Shown: piece by piece, positions 27,252 through 33,873 of the stretch
Position numbering within the stretch: the stretch's first letter is position 1
Layout of the letters: every line of letters starts with the position of its first letter
Source of the DNA: Nitrospira defluvii
Lineage (GTDB): Bacteria > Nitrospirota > Nitrospiria > Nitrospirales > Nitrospiraceae
Direction: 5' to 3'
DNA length: 64,000 bases
NCBI GenBank assembly: GCA_000196815.1
Contig: FP929003.1
Location: 2,193,501 to 2,257,500 of the forward strand
The notes under the pieces: model-generated
Seen by the model: only the letters and a program-made list of their open reading frames with translations
What the model was told of the DNA's origin: nothing
The model's database searches: none
Position numbers and translations under genes: made by a program

Positions 27252-28028
27252 CTACTTGGTCTCTTCCGCCACGGTGGTTGATGGGAAGTCAGGGCCAGAC
27301 TCCCGACCAAAGAACTGTCTCCACAGATAGTCGGCGCAGGCATCTGCCAAAGTCTGTATTCCCGCTTTCACGGCTACACCGTAGTCATCTCCAAGAATGT
27401 CGGCATGAGTCAACTTTGGAGTCAAGGAATCGTCCTTCGTATATTCGCAGATCCCTTGCCAAAGAGTTTTTTGATCGTCAAGTCGGATCAATCGAGCCCG
27501 TCCAGTGTAGGATGGGCGATAGGTAATCGTTTCAAAGGAAAATCCACCTACAATGATCGGATCGACGCTCCATCGTTCCGTTTTGAAGTCGATCACGTAA
27601 CCTTCGCCAAATTGCTGACGAAGCTTCTGCGAGCTATCATTTTTCACGAGATTCGATGTCCCCACTGCCGTGAGTTTTAGCTCTCGTTGCCATGCAGCTA
27701 CGAATCGATTTTCTACTTGCGTGATGGGGTCGAGAAGTTGAGTTGACGAGATGAATTTCGCTCCGACCTCCTTGGCGTCCGTCTGCTGCATCCCACCCTC
27801 GATAGCAGCACCGATCAATCCAAACATGCTTAAAGCAGTCGTGCGTGTTTTCGGTTCTCCCGTCCAAATCATAAACTGTTCAGGATCATAATGAGCAACT
27901 GCCACCTTGGCATTCGCTCTTAGATCAGCAATGGCTTCAGATGGTGCAGGCAGCCGAGTCGTGCTACAGCCTGCTAAGCACACAAGAATCAGGGCGCCTA
28001 GTATCGGGGTGAGTCGCAATCGGAACAT
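27252..28028 (-). CDS. Lipoprotein, function unknown
   Basis: This 258-residue lipoprotein has signal and lipobox LAGC near residue 21. The mature part is mixed alpha/beta without recognised motifs; it includes FGLIGAAIEGGMQQ and RARLIRLDDQKTLWQG. Coding is on the strand opposite to rep. It forms a pair with the smaller lipoprotein at 28059-28430. No role in element biology can be deduced; such lipoproteins can be exclusion or surface proteins, which is speculation. Confidence 0.7.
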   Translation of the reverse strand: MFRLRLTPILGALILVCLAGCSTTRLPAPSEAIADLRANAKVAVAHYDPEQFMIWTGEPKTRTTALSMFGLIGAAIEGGMQQTDAKEVGAKFISSTQLLDPITQVENRFVAAWQRELKLTAVGTSNLVKNDSSQKLRQQFGEGYVIDFKTERWSVDPIIVGGFSFETITYRPSYTGRARLIRLDDQKTLWQGICEYTKDDSLTPKLTHADILGDDYGVAVKAGIQTLADACADYLWRQFFGRESGPDFPSTTVAEETK

Positions 28029-28058
28029 CGTGCATGGCCTTTCGAAAAGCTGTTCTGG

Positions 28059-28430
28059 TTACTTGTATTTCACGGCGATACCGCTAACCGATGTGCAGGT
28101 GAAACTATAGACATTGTAGATAGGAATAAAGCCATACAAGCTGGTCGAGACAGTTACGTTGATCAATGCATCACCACCTTTTTGACTAAGTGCTTCGTCC
28201 ACAGCTTTTGAAAAACTGGAATCACCGAATGGAATGATGGCAAGGATGAAGTGCCGACAGCCAGATCCTTCCACCGGCCCAAGTTCTTCAAAACTCACAC
28301 CCGATTTAAGCCTGTCGGCATTATTGGCCGAAGGTTTCGTGACAATGCCTAAGTTTCCGACCGACGTACAGCCGGTCATCAATGCAGCGCCAAGAACAAG
28401 AAGTGCGCACAATCTGGACGAACGTTTCAT
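28059..28430 (-). CDS. Small lipoprotein, TRL-like
   Basis: This 123-residue lipoprotein has signal peptide and lipobox MTGC. The mature part ends in a stretch (SQKGGDALINVTVSTSLYGF, VYSFTCTSVSGIAV) like TRL-type/DUF6567-type small lipoproteins, in which short hydrophobic strands follow an ADALINV motif. The start at 28430 is fixed by an SD (CGGAGGCC) 5 bases upstream; a longer frame to 28481 lacks a signal at its N-terminus. Function unknown. It lies just upstream of the other lipoprotein and is co-oriented with it. Confidence 0.72.
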   Translation of the reverse strand: MKRSSRLCALLVLGAALMTGCTSVGNLGIVTKPSANNADRLKSGVSFEELGPVEGSGCRHFILAIIPFGDSSFSKAVDEALSQKGGDALINVTVSTSLYGFIPIYNVYSFTCTSVSGIAVKYK

Positions 28431-28585
28431 AAGGCCTCCGTTGAAAATCAATGTGAGCTGCAATATACGAGGTGAATGCATGCCCCGCCATTATGCTTAG
28501 AGGTGGAATGTCACCCTGCTTTGGGGGATGGTAGTGGTACTTAACGATAAGGGGAGAAGGAGAGGAGTAATGGGTCAAACCGACT
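28431..28585. other. Short intergenic region
   Basis: Between the small lipoprotein and the broken rep copy there is only an SD and leader region on the minus strand. No gene or clear repeat was found. Confidence 0.4.
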
Positions 28586-28903
28586 GGTATGTCTTAATAT
28601 CTGACTAAGGATTTCGATAACATGCCGCGTGAGTTCGAGGAGCACCGATACTTTTGTTCCTTAGGCGTCAAGGTGCCTACGGAAAAGCATGATTTGGTGC
28701 TGGACCGAAGGGCAAAGGACGTGGAAAGAAAAATGTACAGCCTCATTCGGCAAGAAGCCTTGCGTCGCGTCGGCGTCTGCTGCCGTCTTATGGAATAGAT
28801 GGGTGGATCGAGAACATACGGCTGGATGGCCGGGTTTGAGGACCTCTCGGCGGCCTGGCATAGCGGAACACCTGAAGTGGTATCGATAAGTCCAAGTTCG
28901 TGA
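28586..28903 (+). pseudogene. Broken 3' copy of a second rep gene
   Basis: The plus strand encodes a stretch that matches the last 100 residues of the Rep at 26189-27166: KDFDNMPREFEEHRYFCSLG near the start and MAGFEDLSAAW toward the end. It is interrupted by an in-frame TAG at 28796-28798, and a TAA lies where the Rep has Lys-Tyr, near 28594. There is no start codon or 5' part. Most differences to the intact copy are at third codon positions, so this copy evolved under selection before it decayed. It is probably a leftover of another related element. Confidence 0.8.
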
Positions 28904-29031
28904 AGGATCTGTTCGAAGTTACCGAAGCCCCGCCGTGCGTTGGGAGTGATGGAGGCTGGCGAAGAGTCCACCTCAAAATCAGAATTTGATCTGTCCAGAC
29001 GGACAGAGCGAAGGAATCGCCAATTTATGAT
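28904..29031. other. Intergenic region after rep remnant
   Basis: This region holds the 3' margin of the rep remnant and the end of the convergent cargo gene. No separate feature is visible. Confidence 0.4.
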
Positions 29032-30036
29032 CTAGGATTCTATGGTCCATTCACCAAGATTGGAAGGAACACCCGGCTCAGAATTCGGTTGAACACCGCG
29101 TGAAGTTAAGACATGGACCGGAAACGGCTGGAAAAGCTCCGAAGCGTGTTGAGCAGCGTCTTCCGCAGATGGGAAGCTGTCCAACACATTGTCTCCCTCG
29201 AACAACCAAAAGCGATTACCGATCTTTGCAATTCGAAGACGCTGAAACTTCCAGTAGTGGACCCAGTTTGGCCCTGCAAAAGTTGACTCCGGAGGCGGAA
29301 CACCATCGCAATTGAGACATGATGTATCTATGGGAGTTCCATGAAACGGTTTCAAAGCTTCGCGGAGGGATTGGCGGACTTTCCGACCTTGACGCTGAAG
29401 GGAAAATGGCCAACGGTTGAATTCAAGCCGCTGAAGATTTTTCTCTAGTGCGCTGGGAAGTGAATTTATTGCCTCGGGGTTCTTAAAAAGAACGGGTTCG
29501 GCGTGACGTACGAGTCCTGTAAGGATCTCTGGTCCAATGAGTATGGGCACCACGATGGCCGCAGAAATGCTCCTGAATTGGGCAAAGGATTCGTAGATTG
29601 CGCGGTCACGTGACACTTCCCCAGGTCCATGAAAGGGGGAAAGCGACGATACTCGATCTGTTCCAATGCAAAATACTACCGGGTCCGTGGTATTTGTCCG
29701 TCTGGCTTGGTCATTCTTTTCTAGAAGCTTCCGAAATAATCGATGCTGATTGAGTTCTGTGAGGGGCTTTGAAGATTGTTCAAATGCGAGCGTAGCATCG
29801 ATCCATAGTCGATTCCCAGCAGAAGTCTCAACAAGGAAGTCCGGACGGGCACTACCTGGTGTTGGTGGCTCGTATGAGATTCGACCGATTCGATTCGCCG
29901 CATCAGCCACAAGAAGTTCCCAAACAACACAAAGCCAGTCATCTTGCTTCAGTCTATGCCGCAATTTTGGAAGGATGCAGCCTGTTCCTTTTTCACATCG
30001 TGCCAGCAGATGAAGTATTTGTGTGTCCGTAAGCAT
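29032..30036 (-). CDS. Element cargo protein, weak nuclease-like pattern
   Basis: This protein of about 334 residues is not recognised. Its N-terminal part holds a pattern like a PD-(D/E)xK core: ARPDFLVE, then RLWIDATLAFE, in which the usual ExK is DAT, so the catalytic Lys is missing. The rest is mixed alpha/beta with a C-terminal beta-rich stretch ending in GEWTIES. Base composition is AT-richer than the flanking chromosome, as expected for cargo. The start is uncertain: ATG at 30036, or TTG at 30075 with a possible SD nearby. Cargo genes at this place in integrative elements are often defence genes; that is a guess from location. Confidence 0.55.
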   Translation of the reverse strand: MLTDTQILHLLARCEKGTGCILPKLRHRLKQDDWLCVVWELLVADAANRIGRISYEPPTPGSARPDFLVETSAGNRLWIDATLAFEQSSKPLTELNQHRLFRKLLEKNDQARRTNTTDPVVFCIGTDRVSSLSPFHGPGEVSRDRAIYESFAQFRSISAAIVVPILIGPEILTGLVRHAEPVLFKNPEAINSLPSALEKNLQRLEFNRWPFSLQRQGRKVRQSLREALKPFHGTPIDTSCLNCDGVPPPESTFAGPNWVHYWKFQRLRIAKIGNRFWLFEGDNVLDSFPSAEDAAQHASELFQPFPVHVLTSRGVQPNSEPGVPSNLGEWTIES

Positions 30037-30202
30037 TTCAATGACAATTTCGCATTCCTTCCTCTCGCGATTCAAGATTCTGTATCGGTACGATGGAGAA
30101 TCTGAATCTTATATCGTGAAGTACTCCTGCATCGTTCCTATCAGTTGACGTTGACAAATATATAGCGAGCCGATATATAAAGCGTATAACGGAGGGCTAT
30201 AA

Positions 30203-30493
30203 ATGAGTCCGAAGCCAAAAAACACACCGCATCGAGTCCTGTTGTCGCTGCCCACTGACCTCTATGAGACGATTTCGCGTGTATCCGCTGCTATGGAAAA
30301 ACCTCGAGCCGAAATCATCCGCGATCTGCTAAGCGAACAACAGCCGATTCTCGAACACATGGCCACGATGTTGGAGCAGGCAAAAACAGGAAAATTGGAT
30401 CAGGCCATGAAGGGATGGAAGAAAATGACCGGGGAGGCATTAAAGGGCCTTGGAGTAATCATGAATCCGCCTGATCTTAAGAAATCCAAATAA
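30203..30493 (+). CDS. Ribbon-helix-helix-like protein of the integrative element
   Basis: This 96-residue protein has a CopG/Arc-like N-terminal half: HRVLLSLPTDLYETISRVS followed by KPRAEIIRDLL, which suits a beta strand and two helices of an RHH DNA-binding fold. The C-terminal part is helical and basic and may mediate oligomerisation. It could be a regulator of the element. The start at 30203 has a good SD (GGAGGG) before the ATG. It lies upstream of the excisionase-like and integrase genes in the same direction. Confidence 0.7.
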   Translation: MSPKPKNTPHRVLLSLPTDLYETISRVSAAMEKPRAEIIRDLLSEQQPILEHMATMLEQAKTGKLDQAMKGWKKMTGEALKGLGVIMNPPDLKKSK

Positions 30494-30560
30494 AATATTA
30501 GCGACGTGATCGGGCGTCAGTGTGTAAAAAACCAGATCTAAACGGAAGGGGGTGATGCAA

Positions 30561-30839
30561 ATGTCAGAGGAAGTATTCAAGCGGCTGTATTCGGTCAGAG
30601 AGGCGGCTCGATACCTTGGTATCAGCCAGTGGGCGGTTCGGCATCTCAATTGGTCCAGCAAACTGCCCTGTGTGCGGCAGGGACGACGGGTCCTATTCGA
30701 TATTTACGATATGGACCGGTTTATCGAAAACAATAAGCGGGAGGGGCACCATGGGGATGATTTATCGACGCAAGAAACGCGATCCGACGACAGGGACTTT
30801 GGCCGAACAGGGCCCATACTGGATGAAGTATTACGTTGA
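30561..30839 (+). CDS. Excisionase-like HTH protein
   Basis: This 92-residue protein has a MerR/excisionase-type winged helix (LYSVREAARYLGISQWAVRHL then VRQGRRVLFDIYDMDRFI). Such proteins act as recombination directionality factors or regulators beside integrases. The ATG at 30561 is preceded by GGAAGGGGG. Its 3' end overlaps the integrase start by 89 bases, which links the two translationally. Confidence 0.78.
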   Translation: MSEEVFKRLYSVREAARYLGISQWAVRHLNWSSKLPCVRQGRRVLFDIYDMDRFIENNKREGHHGDDLSTQETRSDDRDFGRTGPILDEVLR

Positions 30840-32007
30840 CGGCAGACCTATCCAAGAAAGCACGAGGACCAGTGATAAGGAGCGAGCCAAACGGATTCTT
30901 AAAATTAAGGAAGGGGAGATCGCTGCAGGGCTATATCGTGGGCCCAATATCGACAGAACACGCTATGAGGACCTGGCTGAGCTCGTGAGACAAGATTACG
31001 AATTAAACAAGCGTAAGACTGGACGTCGGGTCAATGAATATCAGCACCATTTAGAACCATACTTCCGAAAGATGCGGGTGTCCACCATCACCACTGAGCG
31101 AATCAAAGCCTATATTGTGAAACGCCAAGGAGAGGGCGCGGCAAACGCCACCATCAACCGGGAAACTGGATTTCTGAAGCGCATGTTTCGGATGGGCTTT
31201 CAACAAACACCACAACTGGTCGCTCGTGTTCCTCATATTCCTCAACTCAAGGAATACAACATTCGATCAGGATTCTTTGAGCATGAGGATTTTCTCGCCC
31301 TTCGAGGCGCGTTACCTGACTATGCCCAGGTCGCTGCAACGCTCGCATACTACAGCGGGATGCGAATGGGCGAGGTCTGCTCGCTGCAATGGCGGCAAAT
31401 CAATTGGACGGAGGGGAAGCTGTTTCTACAGGCACAGGACACGAAGACCAATACCCCCAGGGTTCTCTACCTGACGGGAGATCTTTACCGGGTTCTATTG
31501 GCTTGGAAGACTCGCTGCGACCTCAAGTGGCCAGGTTGTCCCTGGATCTGCCATCGTGGAGGAATCCGCCTACAGAGTTTGAAGCATTCCTGGCGGAAGG
31601 CGTGCGAGACGGTCGGTCTCGGCGGGATGGTGAAAGATGAAAAGAAAAAGCACTTAGTGTGGGTAGGTAGAATCCCACATGACTTCCGTCGTACTGCTGT
31701 CCGCAACATGGTGCGGGCCGGAGTGCCGGAGAAGGTGGCCATGTCCATTTCGGGCCACAAGACCAGAAGCGTGTTTGACCGGTACAACATTGTGAACGAA
31801 CGGGACCTCGAACAGGCGGCGCGTTCACTCTCTGCGTACTTTGAGCGTCAGACGGTTACACTTACGGTTACACTCGCAGAATTGCGAGGGGAGAATAGTG
31901 GCTCTGTAAGCCGCCAACCGGTTGATTCGTCAGTGGAATTTGTGGAGCTGGCGAGAGGAATCGAACCCCCAACCGGCGGTTTACAAAACCGCTGCTCTGC
32001 CAATTGA
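30751..32007 (+). CDS. Tyrosine-type site-specific integrase
   Basis: This 418-residue integrase has an N-terminal arm/SAM-like domain and a catalytic domain with the tetrad Arg205 (GMRMGE), His310/Arg313 (PHDFRRT), His336 (SGHKT) and Tyr345 (FDRYNIV). The last 27 residues, from Asp392 (DSSVEFVELARGIEPPTGGL onward), come from the att core and antisense tRNA-Thr, so the final sequence depends on the integrated state. The ATG at 30751 has SD GGGAGGGG; the longer open frame from 30616 overlaps the excisionase-like gene. Confidence 0.92.
   Translation: MGMIYRRKKRDPTTGTLAEQGPYWMKYYVDGRPIQESTRTSDKERAKRILKIKEGEIAAGLYRGPNIDRTRYEDLAELVRQDYELNKRKTGRRVNEYQHHLEPYFRKMRVSTITTERIKAYIVKRQGEGAANATINRETGFLKRMFRMGFQQTPQLVARVPHIPQLKEYNIRSGFFEHEDFLALRGALPDYAQVAATLAYYSGMRMGEVCSLQWRQINWTEGKLFLQAQDTKTNTPRVLYLTGDLYRVLLAWKTRCDLKWPGCPWICHRGGIRLQSLKHSWRKACETVGLGGMVKDEKKKHLVWVGRIPHDFRRTAVRNMVRAGVPEKVAMSISGHKTRSVFDRYNIVNERDLEQAARSLSAYFERQTVTLTVTLAELRGENSGSVSRQPVDSSVEFVELARGIEPPTGGLQNRCSAN
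31854..31875 (+). repeat. Paired 10-bp repeats near right att, candidate arm sites
   Basis: GGTTACACTT at 31854-31863 and GGTTACACTC at 31866-31875 repeat the left-end pair with the same 12-base period. They lie 49 bases inside the right att repeat, within the integrase coding region. Confidence 0.55.
31924..31987 (+). repeat. Right attachment repeat at tRNA-Thr 3' half
   Basis: This 64-base direct repeat matches 25951-26014 in 63 positions and includes the tRNA-Thr 3' half plus 19 bases beyond the CCA end. It ends at the anticodon loop, as is typical of tyrosine integrases that use tRNA genes. Confidence 0.85.
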
Positions 32008-32018
32008 GCTACGCCAGC
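31943..32018 (-). tRNA. tRNA-Thr(UGU)
   Basis: A complete 76-base cloverleaf: acceptor GCTGGCG with CGCCAGC, anticodon stem GCGGT/ACCGC with loop TTTGTAA (anticodon TGT), T loop TTCGATT, discriminator T and an encoded CCA. The 3' half is the integration target of the element. Confidence 0.97.
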
Positions 32019-32326
32019 CCGAGAGATCAGCTATCTGATTTACTATCAAGAGAATGTGAAAGGAAGATTGCGAACCCTACAATTCTTCTTCTCACCTGTC
32101 AAGATCTAGGCCGGGTGCTATTAAAGAGAAAAGCTTTCTTTGTGCAGACTCTGATGGCTCACCTATGCAGGCCATCCTTACTTTCACTTGAATAAAGTTT
32201 CAATTCCCAATAAGCTGATTCTGTGTTCAATTCTTCGACGAGAGAGGTGTTTCTCATGGTACCTTCTGGTCATCCTTATAGATCCGAACCTGATTTCTTT
32301 GGTCCCCTCAGAGAGGAGTGCTCTTG
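32019..32326. other. Intergenic region before the flagellar regulator
   Basis: About 310 bases with no credible gene. It should hold the tRNA-Thr promoter on the minus strand and the promoter of the regulator at 32327. No clear sigma-54 site was found. Confidence 0.4.
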
Positions 32327-33742
32327 ATGAGCCAGTCACATATTCTCGTGATTGATGATGATCCTGCCGTGCGTCAAATCTTGGCGGAGACGCTCACCGG
32401 TGAAGGCCATCAGGTGACGGTCATGTCCAGCGGGCTGGAGGGAGTGGAGGCCGTCAAGGATCAGCCGGTGCACGTGGTACTGACGGATCTCCAGATGCCG
32501 GGAATCGATGGGTTGGAAACCATTGATCGAATCTCGAAAATCGACTCCAAGATAATTGCGATTGTCATGACGGGTTATGGGACGGTCGACTACGCCGTGC
32601 GGGCGATGAAAGCCGGCGCGTTTGATTTTATTACTAAGCCCTTTGAGCCCGATACCGTGGCGGTAGTGGTCCGAAAGGCCTTGGACGTCTACAAGTTGAA
32701 GCAGGAAAACCACCTGCTTCGAAAAGCCGTGCGAGATCAATATCGCCTGGAGCATCTGGTGGGGACGAGTGCACCGATGCGCATGGTACTTGATTTTGTC
32801 GAAAAGGTGGCGGATAGCGACAGTACGGTGCTGATTGAAGGCGAGAGCGGGACCGGCAAGGAATTGATCGCACGCATGTTGCACTTTAACAGCATGCGGA
32901 GGGAACGTCCGCTGGTTCCGGTGAACTGCGGGGCCATTCCGGAAACCCTCTTAGAATCCGAACTCTTCGGGCATGAGAAGGGGGCCTTTACCGGAGCGGC
33001 CCATACGCGCCTCGGGCGATTTGAGTTGGCTCATGGCGGAACCATCTTTTTGGACGAGGTCGGGGAGATGAGTTTGCCGTTGCAGGTCAAACTGCTGCGG
33101 GTGTTACAAGAGCGATGCTTCGAGCGCGTGGGCGGGACACGGACGATCAATGTCGATGTCCGCATCATCGCGGCGACGAATCAGGATTTGGCGCAAGCTG
33201 TTCAGGAGCGCCGGTTCCGACAAGACTTGTATTACCGGCTGCACGTGATTCCCATTCACATTCCGCCATTGCGGGAGCGCCGTAGCGATATTCCGCTTCT
33301 GGTAAACCATTTCATCGCCCAGTTTAATCAATTACGGCGGACGGAGATTCTCGGTATGGAGCCTGATGCGTTAGCGCGCATGATGGAAGAAGAATGGCCT
33401 GGGAATATCCGGGAACTTGAAAACATGATCGAACGCCTCTGTGTGTTGAAGAAACGAGGCATGATCACGATGGGCGATTTGCCTGAACGGCCGGTCAAAA
33501 TGAATGCCGGTAAGGGAGTCGAATCGCCTGAGCAGTTCATTCGCTTCTCGGAAGACGGGATTAATTTGACCAAAGAACTTGAGCATTATGAAAATAGGCT
33601 TATTGGGGAAGCGCTGCGAAAGGCCAATGGAATTACTAGCCGAGCCGCGCAGTTACTTCAAGTGAATCGCACTACACTGGTGGAAAAACTCAAACGGAAA
33701 GGATTTGATCCCAAGACTCACGGGTACTCGATTCAAAACTAG
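32327..33742 (+). CDS. Sigma-54-dependent response regulator
   Basis: This 471-residue NtrC-family activator has a receiver (VIDDD, VLTDLQMPG, TKPFE), an AAA+ domain with Walker A GESGTGKE, an intact GAFTGA loop (KGAFTGAAH) and Walker B TIFLDEVGEM, and a Fis-type HTH (GITSRAAQLLQVNRTTLVEKL). A GAGGAG SD is 8 bases before the ATG at 32327. It precedes the TPR-kinase-activator operon and the flagellar genes, so it is a candidate upstream regulator (FlrA/FleQ-like position), but no direct link is seen. It is not co-directionally linked to a kinase of its own. Confidence 0.85.
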   Translation: MSQSHILVIDDDPAVRQILAETLTGEGHQVTVMSSGLEGVEAVKDQPVHVVLTDLQMPGIDGLETIDRISKIDSKIIAIVMTGYGTVDYAVRAMKAGAFDFITKPFEPDTVAVVVRKALDVYKLKQENHLLRKAVRDQYRLEHLVGTSAPMRMVLDFVEKVADSDSTVLIEGESGTGKELIARMLHFNSMRRERPLVPVNCGAIPETLLESELFGHEKGAFTGAAHTRLGRFELAHGGTIFLDEVGEMSLPLQVKLLRVLQERCFERVGGTRTINVDVRIIAATNQDLAQAVQERRFRQDLYYRLHVIPIHIPPLRERRSDIPLLVNHFIAQFNQLRRTEILGMEPDALARMMEEEWPGNIRELENMIERLCVLKKRGMITMGDLPERPVKMNAGKGVESPEQFIRFSEDGINLTKELEHYENRLIGEALRKANGITSRAAQLLQVNRTTLVEKLKRKGFDPKTHGYSIQN

Positions 33743-33873
33743 CATTTCTCTCACCGTCTCTCCTCTCTCACGTCATTTTTTTGACCGGCCCCACGAAGTG
33801 CCTGTCGGGATTTCTGACAACACTTTCTACTCGGACTTCTCTGCCGACCGAAATCATCAAGTGATGCCGCTAT

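Larger units (their letters stand above)
25951..31987 (+). mobile_element. 6-kb integrative element in tRNA-Thr
   Basis: The element is bounded by 64-base direct repeats (63 of 64 identical) whose right copy is the 3' half of tRNA-Thr plus flanking bases. A tyrosine integrase at the right end reads into the tRNA. Inside are a HUH-type Rep gene, two lipoprotein genes, a decayed second rep copy, a 334-residue cargo gene, a small RHH-like gene and an excisionase-like gene. No capsid, portal or conjugation gene is seen. It looks like a small replicating integrative element or satellite, not a full prophage. Confidence 0.8.

Noticed and set aside
33780-33860. Possible sigma-54 promoter before the TPR gene
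   Set aside because: The GG and GC pairs are 11 bases apart instead of 10, and no TTGC element is present.
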